Source of the DNA: Candidatus Sulfidibacterium hydrothermale
Lineage (GTDB): Bacteria > Bacteroidota > Bacteroidia > Bacteroidales > F082
Direction of reading: 5' to 3'
NCBI RefSeq assembly: GCF_020149915.1
Contig: NZ_CP083760.1
Coordinates: 1,178,001-1,242,000, forward strand
Length of the DNA stretch: 64,000 bases
The notes beneath the pieces are model-generated. The model saw nothing but the letters and a program-made list of their open reading frames with translations, was not told where the DNA came from and ran no database searches. Below are positions 16,393 to 26,000 of the stretch, piece after piece. A program made the translations under genes and the position numbers. Position 1 is the stretch's first letter; each line of letters begins with the position of its first letter.

Positions 16393-18528
16393 TCAGTGTC
16401 TAACAATAAATTTAATGGTGTAGTTTTTTATTCCGTATTGTAGCTGCAACAAATACATGCCATCGGGAAGAAACGATACGTTCAGCGAGGGCGTGGTCAT
16501 ATTGATCTGTGGAATGATCTTTCGTCCAAATAAATCATATACGTTTACAATAGCCGGATGCTGCGGATCGATAAGAATGCCCGCAAAATGCAGCTGACTT
16601 CGTACAGGATTGGGATAAACACTACAGGTTTCTGTGTTTGTTGACTGGCTTGGTATGCCAAGGATCATATTTTGTCCGACTACCGGCCGGATGAGCAGGG
16701 CGCCTTTAAACTTTGTCTGATACCAGGCTCCTTCTGAGAAATAGAAAATGTCTTCTCCGGCATCATGGTTTGCATCAAATCCTACATTTAAACTTTGGTC
16801 CTGTTGACGATAGCCCACATAAATGGTTCCGGAAACCAAAACAGGAGTATCCAGTTTGTAAGTGGTAAACGGGTAAAGCCCATCTTCCCAATGTACCTGC
16901 TGGTTAACTTGTTTGTAAATCACTTCTCCCGGTTTGCCGTTGTTGTCGCGCCAGATCATCAGATCAAAAAGGCGGGTGGGCGAACTTTTGGTTTTATTGA
17001 AATAAATCCGCACAGCCTGTAAGGTGTCGGCTATCTTCAGTTGAAAACGGTAAGCCAGTTCTGCTCCTGCCGGTTCCAATGAATAGCCCAACTCCGGTGT
17101 TCCGTCATCGTAAGCGTATTCGTTATAAAATCCCTGCCGGTAAACCATGGAGTCGACCAGCGGAGGAGAAACGGATGAATCACTGATGTAATGCTTGATA
17201 ATGTAAGATGTTGTATCGCGGTCGTAATCGAGCGAAAAAAGACTGTTGACCGGCGGACAGGCTTGTGCTGCTCCGCAGCTGGTATTACAATCCTGAAATC
17301 CGGCTTCGTAAAAGGGATTTAAAACACAGGTGCCGCCATCGTAACCATACCCAAAGTTTCCGTTTACCTGATGCACTTGATAAAAATAATGAATATCGTG
17401 AGGCTGATTATCCCGGTTGGCGATGTAAACATGAAAATCGGGAGTAAGCGAGTTGGTAGGATCAGAACGGTATTGACGATAAGGCATTTCCGTGTATCTT
17501 TTCAGAAAATTGGGATGGGTTCCTGAAAAAGCAATGGCCCGGTAGGTGGTATCTTTGGCAGACCGTCCGGCATTCAGATAAATATCATCCACGTTCCATT
17601 CATCTACATTGCTTTGCCAAACCGGCGTAATGCTGTTGGCAATGCTGGCTTTGTTGTAAAACTGAAATTGAAATCCTTTATAAAAACAACTTGATTGTGA
17701 TAATGGAATCAGTACCTGAACAAAATCTTTCCCATATTCTTCTTTGAATTGTTCCAATGTCATTCCCGGAGAGCTCCAGACTTTTACCCAGCGTTTTTCC
17801 GGAGCAAAAACCGAGTCGCACGGAAAAAGAAGACTGTCGCCCCATACCAATGTTTGGTAGTTGATGAGATAAAAATTGGTGTCGCAGGGCGAAATGCCGC
17901 GCAAGGTGTCCAGTGGAAAAATCGTATCCTGCGGGCTTTTCAGGTAAAGATTAGCGGAAACCCACACCGAGTCGATACGGGAAAATACGGTGTCGCCTGT
18001 TAATTCATGAAAAACCAGGATAAGCGAATCGCCTTTTTCGGGAGCATCTCCATAGCCCTGAGGCTGATAATAAAAACTTAAGTAAACCGAGTCAGCAGGA
18101 GTAAGTTTCCGGGGAACCGGTGAAAAAACAGAATCCAGACGCAAAGGCTGTGAAGTTAAATGGTCTGCCCGGAAAGGTACCGAAATGGCATTTCCGTAAA
18201 TACTACCGGTGGAATCCAGCGCGTCAAAAGTAGCGACTCCCTGGTCTGGAGGTAAATAGCCGAAACCATTATTAACAAATACCGCTTTTTCTACCCAACG
18301 CCGACTGTCAGGAAAAGGGTCTGGTGTTTTAAAATTGTCAAAAAAGGGAAGCGACAGGTAATTTGTTTCGGTTTCATCCGTTTTAAAGCGGGGTTTGTTT
18401 TTTTGTTGTAACCATGCCTGATGAACCGTATTGTTGTAAAACAGACCCGTTAGCCTTTCCTGAGCCTGCAAGAAAGCCGGCAAAACAATAATGAATAGTC
18501 CGATAATGCCGAATCCTTTTTTTGTCAT
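16393..18528 (-). CDS. T9SS type A sorting domain-containing secreted protein
   Basis: A 711-residue secreted protein with a Sec signal peptide (TKKGFGIIGLFIIVLPAFLQAQ). The large beta-rich middle is of unknown function, with two Cys-rich patches around residues 410-430 (CNTSCGAAQACPP). The C-terminal T9SS sorting domain of about 80 residues begins CSVYPNPVRSQLHF and contains NVYDLFGRKI and LPDGMYLLQL. It is likely anchored at or released from the cell surface by the type IX system. The ATG overlaps the PASTA stop codon (ATGA), so translation is coupled. The middle part has no recognised domain. Confidence 0.88.
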   Translation of the reverse strand: MTKKGFGIIGLFIIVLPAFLQAQERLTGLFYNNTVHQAWLQQKNKPRFKTDETETNYLSLPFFDNFKTPDPFPDSRRWVEKAVFVNNGFGYLPPDQGVATFDALDSTGSIYGNAISVPFRADHLTSQPLRLDSVFSPVPRKLTPADSVYLSFYYQPQGYGDAPEKGDSLILVFHELTGDTVFSRIDSVWVSANLYLKSPQDTIFPLDTLRGISPCDTNFYLINYQTLVWGDSLLFPCDSVFAPEKRWVKVWSSPGMTLEQFKEEYGKDFVQVLIPLSQSSCFYKGFQFQFYNKASIANSITPVWQSNVDEWNVDDIYLNAGRSAKDTTYRAIAFSGTHPNFLKRYTEMPYRQYRSDPTNSLTPDFHVYIANRDNQPHDIHYFYQVHQVNGNFGYGYDGGTCVLNPFYEAGFQDCNTSCGAAQACPPVNSLFSLDYDRDTTSYIIKHYISDSSVSPPLVDSMVYRQGFYNEYAYDDGTPELGYSLEPAGAELAYRFQLKIADTLQAVRIYFNKTKSSPTRLFDLMIWRDNNGKPGEVIYKQVNQQVHWEDGLYPFTTYKLDTPVLVSGTIYVGYRQQDQSLNVGFDANHDAGEDIFYFSEGAWYQTKFKGALLIRPVVGQNMILGIPSQSTNTETCSVYPNPVRSQLHFAGILIDPQHPAIVNVYDLFGRKIIPQINMTTPSLNVSFLPDGMYLLQLQYGIKNYTIKFIVRH

Positions 18529-19385
18529 GGGGCAGAAGTTTGGGTGCTGTCGGGCATAGGAGGAATAGAGTCTTGTGGAATAGAATCTGACAACATTTCC
18601 TGGATATATTGTTTGAAATCAAAATTCTCATCCGAACGATACCAAATATCCACCGGACTGCCCAGTTCCAGTAAAGTTCGGCTCCGGTATGCGGGTTCTG
18701 TTTTATAAACCCGGGCATGTGTGGTATCATCACCATCCAGAAAATATTCTTTTCCTACATTGAGCGAAGCATAATGCAGTGCTTCATGTGCTTGTTTTAC
18801 TTTTTTCCCGATAAGAAAAGGCAACGGAACCGGCAACGGATTATTTCCTTTGCCTACCACTAAACCAATAGGTGTTCCTTTCGGGATTTTTGTTCCCGGC
18901 TGAATGGGCTCGTCGTTCAATAATTGATCAACGACAGCGTTTCGTGCAAAATAGTCAACATATTTTAGCCCTTTTACCGGTAGTCCTTTTCCGTCCAGTA
19001 AAACCAATGCTTGCCGTAGAGATAAGTTCCTTAAATCGGGCATTTTAACCATTTCGGGGGTTTTGGCCACAATGGTTAAATACACATGACGTCCTTTTTT
19101 TACTTTGGCACCAGGCAAAGGGTTTTGCATGACAATGGAACCGGGCGCATGATGAATATCGTATACCGAATCGATAACGATTAAATCAAAATATTGGTTG
19201 AACCCTTTTTGATCAAGTTCCGAAACAGTTTGTCCGCTAAAATTGGGGACCAGATATACTTTTCCATGGCGGGTAAAAACATTAAGAAATTGAAACACTC
19301 CCCAAATTAAAATCAATGTTAATACAATGGAAATCAATAAGTGGAGGTAGAATTTCTTTTGTCCTAAAAAATAAAAAAAGCCCAT
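18525..19385 (-). CDS. PASTA domain-containing membrane protein
   Basis: A 286-residue protein with one N-terminal membrane helix (about residues 13-33) and three extracytoplasmic PASTA repeats: one from about VYLVPNFSGQTVSEL, one from VKMPDLRNLSLRQAL, and one from VPLPFLIGKKVKQAH. The Pro/Ser-rich C-terminus follows. There is no kinase domain. PASTA repeats bind uncrosslinked peptidoglycan or beta-lactam-like ligands, which fits the divergent ddl neighbour. The start is the ATG at 19385, directly before the hydrophobic helix; the longer upstream frame extends through the promoter element. First gene of the PASTA / T9SS / rluD operon. Confidence 0.88.
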   Translation of the reverse strand: MGFFYFLGQKKFYLHLLISIVLTLILIWGVFQFLNVFTRHGKVYLVPNFSGQTVSELDQKGFNQYFDLIVIDSVYDIHHAPGSIVMQNPLPGAKVKKGRHVYLTIVAKTPEMVKMPDLRNLSLRQALVLLDGKGLPVKGLKYVDYFARNAVVDQLLNDEPIQPGTKIPKGTPIGLVVGKGNNPLPVPLPFLIGKKVKQAHEALHYASLNVGKEYFLDGDDTTHARVYKTEPAYRSRTLLELGSPVDIWYRSDENFDFKQYIQEMLSDSIPQDSIPPMPDSTQTSAP

Positions 19386-19464
19386 GTTTGATTTTTTAAC
19401 CGAAATGTGCCAGAAATTGGCTTTAAAATTTAACTTTGTTCTGTCGTTTTTATTGTATAATGTG

Positions 19465-19472
19465 CAAAGGTA
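19465..19472 (-). promoter_or_regulatory. TAnnTTTG -7 promoter element for the PASTA operon
   Basis: Reads TACCTTTG on the minus strand, about 80 bases before the PASTA ATG. This is a longer leader than most in the window. Confidence 0.55.
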
Positions 19473-19564
19473 AAAATATTTGGAATGGCAAAGGACAGAA
19501 CCCTTTTGCCGGACTGAAAATATCAAACATAAAACAGGGTAAATAAAACCAAAATTTTAAATCC

Positions 19565-20548
19565 ATGAAGAAAAATATAGCCGTTGTTTGTGGAGGAAAC
19601 TCCGGCGAATTTGAAATTTCCATGGCCAGTGGAAAAATGGCCTATACCCACATCGACAGGGAAAAATACAATCTCTTTTTAATTGTTATGGAAGATGACC
19701 GGTGGTTTTATTTACGGGATGACGGCGAAAAATTACCGGTCAACAAAAGTGATTTTTCGGTTACGGACGGCAAAAAGATCATTCGTTTTGATGCCGTTTT
19801 TAATGCCATACACGGGACTCCCGGCGAAGACGGAAAATTACAGGGCTATTTCGACCTGCTGCATATTCCATATACCTCTTGTGGCGTTGATGCATCGGCA
19901 CTTAGCTTTAATAAATTTATGTGTAACCGTTTTATTCGGTCATTTGGAGTGAAAACGGCAGCATCTTTTTCTTTTTTGCGTGGAGAGCCCATTGATAAAA
20001 TTGATGTGTTGGATGCTTTGGGATTGCCGGTGTTTATAAAACCTTCGGGCAGCGGATCCAGCGTGGGGGTTTCAAAAGTCAGTAAACCTGAAGATTTTGA
20101 TGCCGCTGTAGAAAGTGCATTTCGTGAAGATAACCGTATCCTGATTGAAGAAGCGATACCGGGACGTGAAATTGCCTGCGGCGTGGTGAGAAAAAGAAAG
20201 GAACTGCTGGTATTTCCGCTTACTGAAATCATTACCAGTAATGAGTTTTTCGACTACGATGCCAAATATTCCGGAAAATCACTCGAAATTACACCGGCAG
20301 AACTTCCGCTGGAGGCCGAGACGGATATTAAAACGCTTTCGTCTATGCTTTACCGGCAAATGGATTGTAAAGGTTTTGTCCGGTTCGACTATATTCTTAC
20401 CGATACCGACCTGTATTTTCTGGAGCTGAATTCCATCCCCGGAATGTCTGAACATAGCCTGATTCCGCAGCAGGCCGAAGCATTTGGTATTTCGTTGCGT
20501 GAGCTCTTTACCATGGTGGTGGATAATCTTTTTGAAGAGGAAGCGTAA
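19565..20548 (+). CDS. ddl: D-alanine--D-alanine ligase
   Basis: A 327-residue ATP-grasp ligase that makes D-Ala-D-Ala for peptidoglycan in the cytoplasm. Motifs: AVVCGGNSGEFEISM at the N-terminus, the family HGTPGEDGKLQGYFD, PYTSCGVDASALSFNKF, the ATP-binding FIKPSGSGSSVGVSKV, and the C-terminal LELNSIPGMSEHSLIPQQ with metal-binding Glu and Asn. Normal length. Divergent from the PASTA operon, sharing a 180-base intergenic region. No -7 element with the full consensus was found in front of it. Confidence 0.95.
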   Translation: MKKNIAVVCGGNSGEFEISMASGKMAYTHIDREKYNLFLIVMEDDRWFYLRDDGEKLPVNKSDFSVTDGKKIIRFDAVFNAIHGTPGEDGKLQGYFDLLHIPYTSCGVDASALSFNKFMCNRFIRSFGVKTAASFSFLRGEPIDKIDVLDALGLPVFIKPSGSGSSVGVSKVSKPEDFDAAVESAFREDNRILIEEAIPGREIACGVVRKRKELLVFPLTEIITSNEFFDYDAKYSGKSLEITPAELPLEAETDIKTLSSMLYRQMDCKGFVRFDYILTDTDLYFLELNSIPGMSEHSLIPQQAEAFGISLRELFTMVVDNLFEEEA

Positions 20549-20594
20549 TCCGCCTCTCTTCGTTTTATGTTTTTGTATCCTCGGTGAAAATCCA

Positions 20595-20602
20595 TACTTT
20601 TG
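20595..20602 (+). promoter_or_regulatory. TAnnTTTG -7 promoter element for the serine palmitoyltransferase gene
   Basis: TACTTTTG, 24 bases before ATG 20627. The in-frame TTG at 20600 lies inside the element and is therefore not the start. Confidence 0.6.
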
Positions 20603-20626
20603 CCCTTGAATTTAAAAGCACTGAAA

Positions 20627-21871
20627 ATGGATATTTTTGATAAATGTGAGGTGAATATGGGGCCTCTTGGCATGTATGCCAAACAGTCGGAAGGGTATTA
20701 CATGTTTCCGAAACTGGAAGGAGAAATCTCCAATAAAATGATGTTCATGGGGAAAGAAAGGCTGGTCTGGAGTCTGAACAACTATCTCGGACTGGCTAAT
20801 CATCCTGAAGTCAGAAAAGCGGATGCTGATGCAGCACGCGACTGGGGGCTGGCTTATCCCATGGGCGCCCGGATGATGTCAGGACATACTAAATACCACG
20901 AAGAACTGGAACAGCAGTTGGCATCGTTTGTAAACCGTCCGGCCGCTTATTTGCTGAATTACGGTTATCAGGGAATGGTGTCGATCATCAATGCCATTGT
21001 AAATCGTAATGATGTAATCGTGTACGATTCTGAAGCCCATGCCTGTATTATTGACGGAATGCGTCTCCATTTCGGAAAACGCTTTGTTTATCCGCATAAT
21101 GATATGGAGAACTTGGAAAAAGAATTGGCCCGGGCAACCAAACTGGTAGAAAAAACCGGCGGCGGAATCTTGTTAATTACGGAAGGCGTTTACGGTATGG
21201 CTGGTGATTTGGGTAACTTGCCTGAAATTGTTGAGCTGAAAAAGAAATATAAGTTCCGTATTTTGATAGATGATGCACATGGTTTTGGAACGATGGGACC
21301 AACCGGTGCAGGAACCGATGAACATTTTGGTGTTCAGGATCAGGTGGATCTTTATTTTGGAACCTTTGCAAAATCCATGGCCGGAATTGGTGCTTTTGTC
21401 GCAGGTGATACCCGGGTAATCAAGTATTTGCAGTATAATATGCGGTCGCAGATTTTTGCAAAATCGTTACCTATGCCTATGGTGATTGGTGCCATGAAAC
21501 GGTTGCAGATGTTACGTGAAGAACCGGAACACCGCGAAAAACTCTGGACTATCGTCAATGCTTTGCAAAAAGGATTACGTGAAGCCGGATTAAATATTGG
21601 GAAAACCGCTTCTCCGGTTACGCCGGTGATGTTGAACGGAACGATTCCGGAAGCCACTCAGATAACCTACGATTTACGTGAAAATTATGATATTTTCTGC
21701 TCCATTGTGGTTTATCCGGTAGTACCGAAAGGAACCATCCTTTTACGCCTTATTCCAACTGCCGTGCATACTCTCGAAGATGTGGAATATACCGTGAAAG
21801 CCTTTAAAGAAGTGAAACAAAAATTGGACAATAAAGAATACTCGGAAGAGTTTAAGATTGCCAATGATTAA
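20627..21871 (+). CDS. Serine palmitoyltransferase-like PLP enzyme (alpha-oxoamine synthase family)
   Basis: A 414-residue fold-type I PLP enzyme. PLP-binding residues are His138 in SEAHAC, Asp215 in LIDDAHGFGTMG and the Schiff-base Lys249 in GTFAKSMAGIG. It starts MDIFDKCEVN and carries YPMGARMMSGHTKYHEELE, both as in Bacteroidetes serine palmitoyltransferases. The family condenses L-serine with palmitoyl-CoA to 3-ketosphinganine, the first step of the sphingolipids typical of this phylum. Alternatives in the family are 2-amino-3-ketobutyrate CoA ligase and 8-amino-7-oxononanoate synthase, less likely given the N-terminus. Own promoter; a bidirectional terminator follows. Confidence 0.82.
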   Translation: MDIFDKCEVNMGPLGMYAKQSEGYYMFPKLEGEISNKMMFMGKERLVWSLNNYLGLANHPEVRKADADAARDWGLAYPMGARMMSGHTKYHEELEQQLASFVNRPAAYLLNYGYQGMVSIINAIVNRNDVIVYDSEAHACIIDGMRLHFGKRFVYPHNDMENLEKELARATKLVEKTGGGILLITEGVYGMAGDLGNLPEIVELKKKYKFRILIDDAHGFGTMGPTGAGTDEHFGVQDQVDLYFGTFAKSMAGIGAFVAGDTRVIKYLQYNMRSQIFAKSLPMPMVIGAMKRLQMLREEPEHREKLWTIVNALQKGLREAGLNIGKTASPVTPVMLNGTIPEATQITYDLRENYDIFCSIVVYPVVPKGTILLRLIPTAVHTLEDVEYTVKAFKEVKQKLDNKEYSEEFKIAND

Positions 21872-21891
21872 GCACTTTTGCTGAAGAATCT

Positions 21892-21928
21892 AAAAAAGGC
21901 CGGATAATGATTTCATCCGGCTTTTTTT
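21892..21928. terminator. Bidirectional rho-independent terminator
   Basis: GCCGGAT (21899-21905) pairs with ATCCGGC (21915-21921), flanked by six A on the left and seven T on the right. It serves the two convergent genes. Confidence 0.9.
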
Positions 21929-21936
21929 ATTTGATA

Positions 21937-23007
21937 TTAAAACGGGGAACATTCCAAAGGACTGTGCCAGCGTTTTTTGCTTCTCATCCGGTTTGGATTG
22001 ATAATCCTGATTTTGTCGAAAGCAAATGTGAGGCTGATTTCGTGTGAAGGGCCGGTAAAATTGGTGTTGCGAGAAGTATTCATGTCGAAAGAGTACATTA
22101 CTTTCATCCGGCTGATATTGTTTAATGGGATATTTAAACCAACCATCCATACCAACGTAGTAAAACTGGATGTATTAAAAACTTCATTTCTGAACCATGC
22201 GCCGAAATAAACATTGGATACATAGGCGTTTATTCCTATGGCCAGGAGATCCATGTCGGCTTGCGACTGATATAGAATTCCCGGATCAATTTTAAATTCT
22301 CTGGCGCGGCCGTAATATCCTCTGTTTTTCTTGAAATCAATGATAAAATCCATGTGCGCTACCCATTTTCTTGGGAGCGGAGATATATCTTGTAAAAAAG
22401 ACTGGTCTGGTTCTGTAATATGATGAACGGCGAGACCAAAGGTTCCGGTTACATTATTAATCTTCAGCTGATAAATACCTCCGATGGAGAAATCGGGAAA
22501 TACGGCCGGTTTGCTGTCCGGATAGGAAAAACTGCTCGGACTGATGTTTCCAAGTCGCGGGTCTAATTGATCAGAAAAAACAAGGTTTTCCCATTTTACC
22601 TGGCGAGACATGACAGAAATCAAAGCCCCAAATTGAAGAAGCGAGAACCCGTTGATTTGAATACGAACCGATGGCATAAATCCAAAAGTAGTGGTTTGCA
22701 GCATACCGACTCCTTCTGTTACCGAAGAAGCAATGATGCCAATTCCTCCTGCCCCCGGGATATTTCTGTCGGCAATATCGGCACTAAAAGAGTAAGCTTT
22801 ATAGTCGCCAGGCAGACTGGTCCATTGCCTCCTTCCGTCAAACCGTATTTTAAGTCCGGTGGTTAAACCGACGTATGCCGGATTGTAATAAGTTGGATTA
22901 TTAAAAAACTGCGAAAAAGTGATATCTTGTGCATACAATGGGTAAAAAGCAGACAACAACAGAAAAACTGCAGACAAGAATATTCTATTTAGTTTTTTTA
23001 CCTTCAT
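21937..23007 (-). CDS. PorP/SprF family type IX secretion-associated membrane protein
   Basis: A 356-residue outer-membrane protein of the PorP/SprF family. A signal peptide (hydrophobic stretch ending PLYAQD) is followed by the family start DITFSQFFNNPTYYNPAYVG. Alternating beta strands form a predicted small barrel, through to ISLTFAFDKI. SprF-type proteins dock gliding-type cargo that carries a type B C-terminal domain. The gene lies 26 bases after the large PKD adhesin, which has exactly that kind of C-terminus, so the two form a cargo/anchor pair in one operon. Confidence 0.9.
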   Translation of the reverse strand: MKVKKLNRIFLSAVFLLLSAFYPLYAQDITFSQFFNNPTYYNPAYVGLTTGLKIRFDGRRQWTSLPGDYKAYSFSADIADRNIPGAGGIGIIASSVTEGVGMLQTTTFGFMPSVRIQINGFSLLQFGALISVMSRQVKWENLVFSDQLDPRLGNISPSSFSYPDSKPAVFPDFSIGGIYQLKINNVTGTFGLAVHHITEPDQSFLQDISPLPRKWVAHMDFIIDFKKNRGYYGRAREFKIDPGILYQSQADMDLLAIGINAYVSNVYFGAWFRNEVFNTSSFTTLVWMVGLNIPLNNISRMKVMYSFDMNTSRNTNFTGPSHEISLTFAFDKIRIINPNRMRSKKRWHSPLECSPF

Positions 23008-23033
23008 GATTTTCTTTTACTTTTCAGCCTTCG

Positions 23034-26000
23034 TTAACGAATAAGGTTGACTGTTCCATAGGGTTTAACATGTCCGTCGCCATTATCAGACCCTTCCCAA
23101 ATTTGGTCGTTGAGAAATTTAGCTTTAATGTGCCAAATATAGGTTCCGGCAGGCATGGGTTTACCTTTGTAGGTTCCGTCCCATCCTTCTGCCGGTTCAC
23201 CGTTTGGTGTCAGTTTATCGCTTTCCCATAACAATGTTCCCCACGAACTGAATATTTGAATCTGATAGCTCTTTAAATGAATGCCTTTGGGTAAAAAGAT
23301 ATTGGTGCCCGGAGCATCACTATTGGGAGCAAATGAATTAGGTACATAAAGACCTGATGTAAGGTCGTAAGTAGAAGTAGCCGAATCAGAGCACTGGTAT
23401 TGACTTGTGGCAACCAGTAAAATATGGAAAACGCCGACGGATGAATATTGATACAACGGATTTTCTTCGGTAGATGTTCCGCCGTCACCAAAATCCCAAA
23501 AATACGTACTGGCTCCTGTGGAAGTATTGTTCATTAATACTTGTCCTGTAACCCCGTTTGCATTGGGAGTAAAGGTGAAAGAGGCATTTGGAACGGGATA
23601 AACCTCTACCGGTTGGGAGGCGGTATCTTTACAATTGTGTTGATCGGTTACAATCAGTTGTGCCGGAAAAGTTCCTGTAGAATCATATACATGTGTTGGG
23701 TTTTGTAAAGATGACGTGTTTAAATAGGAGTTAGGATCATTAAAAGTCCACTGCCATTGACTGATGGGAGCATCAAAGGTTGTTGTGGAATCCGTGAAAT
23801 AAACGACTTGTCCCGCACAGGCCGGACTATATGAGAAACCTGCTATCGGTGGTTTGTAAACAAGAATGGATGAGTCATATTCTTGGCTAAATAATGTATT
23901 GTTGACATTTGCCGTTACCCGGAGTGTAACCAGGTAATTGCCCGGTTTGTTGTAAGTGTGCGGTATCGAGTCGGTAAAAGTATTGTAAGTGGTTTGGTTT
24001 CCATCGCCAAAATCCCAGTACCATTCGGTGATATTTCCGGTGGTGCCATACAAAACCGTTTGGTCTCTGAAGTAAATCGGATTGTTGGCACAACCTGTAC
24101 CTGTGTTTGCTGTGTAAAATACATTTAAACAAGTATGTCTCTCAACAGGTTTGGTAATAGAATCGATACATCCGTTAAAGTTTGTAACGACAAGTTTTAC
24201 CTGATAAACACTGTCTTGTGAGAGATATAAATGATTGGGATTTTGCTCGTCGGAATAATTTTCTGTTCCGGATGAGACATCTCCGAAATCCCATTTCCAT
24301 GCACTGATGAAGTTGCCATTTCCCTGTGAAGAATCCACAAAGTAAGTGGGCTGATCACAGGCCGGCGTTGTGAAGATAAAATTCGGAGTGGGCAAAGAAT
24401 CAACAATGGCTTCACGTGAAATAGTGATAGAACAACCATTGGTGTCTGTAGCAGAAAGCGTTACCTGATAAGTTCCCGGACGGGGGAAGCGATGGCTGAT
24501 GGTGTCATGAAATGTGGTGAATTGCTCACTTCCATCATTGAAATCCCAAGTGTATTGGGCTATGGAGTCTGATGATGGCGAATAAGAGGCCTTGAAAAAA
24601 GTACGCTGGTTAAAGCAAACGGTTGGTGCCGTAAAATTGATCGTTAAGCTATCGCGAAGACATACCCGAACGGTATCCGTATTTGAACAGCTGTTGGTAT
24701 CGGTTACAGTAAGCGTGACTTGATAACAGGAGTCAAAATCAGGAAAACGATAAGTTGGATTTTGCAAATAAGAGGAATCACTTTGGAAGAAATTCCACTG
24801 ATACAGAATAATCGGACTTTTGCTGCTGCTTCGTTTCGATGTGTCTGTAAAATAAACCTCGGTAGCCGGGTCGCACGACTGCTGAAAAATGAATCCGGGT
24901 TGAGGTTTGTCGAAAACATTTACATAATGAAAAACAGTATCGGCACATCCAAAATTATTGGTTGTGATCAATTGAACTTTATACCCGTTTACCGACGTAA
25001 ACCGGTGTGCCGGATTTTGTAATGATGATTGATTTGTCGTGGACGCCGTGTCACCAAAATCCCATTGCCATTGGGATATGTAACCTACAGGACAGAGTGT
25101 TTTGTCTGTAAATAGGGTAGAATCGCCAATACAGCTTTTTCCAATACTAAAATCAGCTTGGGGTGGGGCAATGATAAATACTTTGTGGGATACGATGGAT
25201 TCGCAGCCCTTTAAACTCGTTGTTCGCAGGGTAACGGTGTATAGTCCTGGCGCCGGGTATTTATATACCGGATTTTGAAATGAAGAGCTGTCTCCGTTTC
25301 CGAAATCCCATTCCCAGGAAGTGATGTCTTTACCTGTTGCATAAAAATAGGCATTCTCTCCAAAGCAAATAGAATCGTTCAGGAGGGTAAAGTCTACCGG
25401 TGGTACAGAATCAACAACAACCTCCCTCAAAGCGGTGTCTGTACAGCCATCCAGATTGGTAACAATTAATCGGACATTAAATGTATCAGGATGGCTCATA
25501 ATGTGTGTAGGATTTTGTAAATCCGATTCATTGTCGATACCCGATATGGGGTCTCCAAAGTTCCAGTTCCATCCAGACAAAGCAGAACCGCCATCTTGGG
25601 TGGATGAATCGGTAAAGGAAATGGGAGCATAGTAACAGGTGTCATTAAAAGTGAAGTTGGCCAATGGCTTATGATGAACCGTAATTTGTTTTGTAATGCT
25701 GCGCTCAAAACCAAAAGAACTAATGGTAAGCAAAGTGACATTATAGGTGGTTTGTGCCAGATAAATATGTTTTGCATTGGCACTGTCCGGGTCATGAACG
25801 ATCAAACTGTCGCCATCGCCAAAATACCATTTCCAGGTGGTGATAACGCCCACCGGAGTAGTCGTTTTATCCGTGAAAAATGTGGTATCGTTCATACACG
25901 CAGGCGAAAGGGAAAAATCGGGTGAAGGAAGTGAGTCAAAAATGATAATATGAGTGGCTGAATTGCGGCAACCTTCGTTGGATGTAACCGAAAGGGTGGC

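Noticed and set aside
20600-20626. TTG start for the serine palmitoyltransferase gene
   Set aside because: It lies inside the -7 element; the ATG at 20627 matches homologues that begin with MDIFDK.
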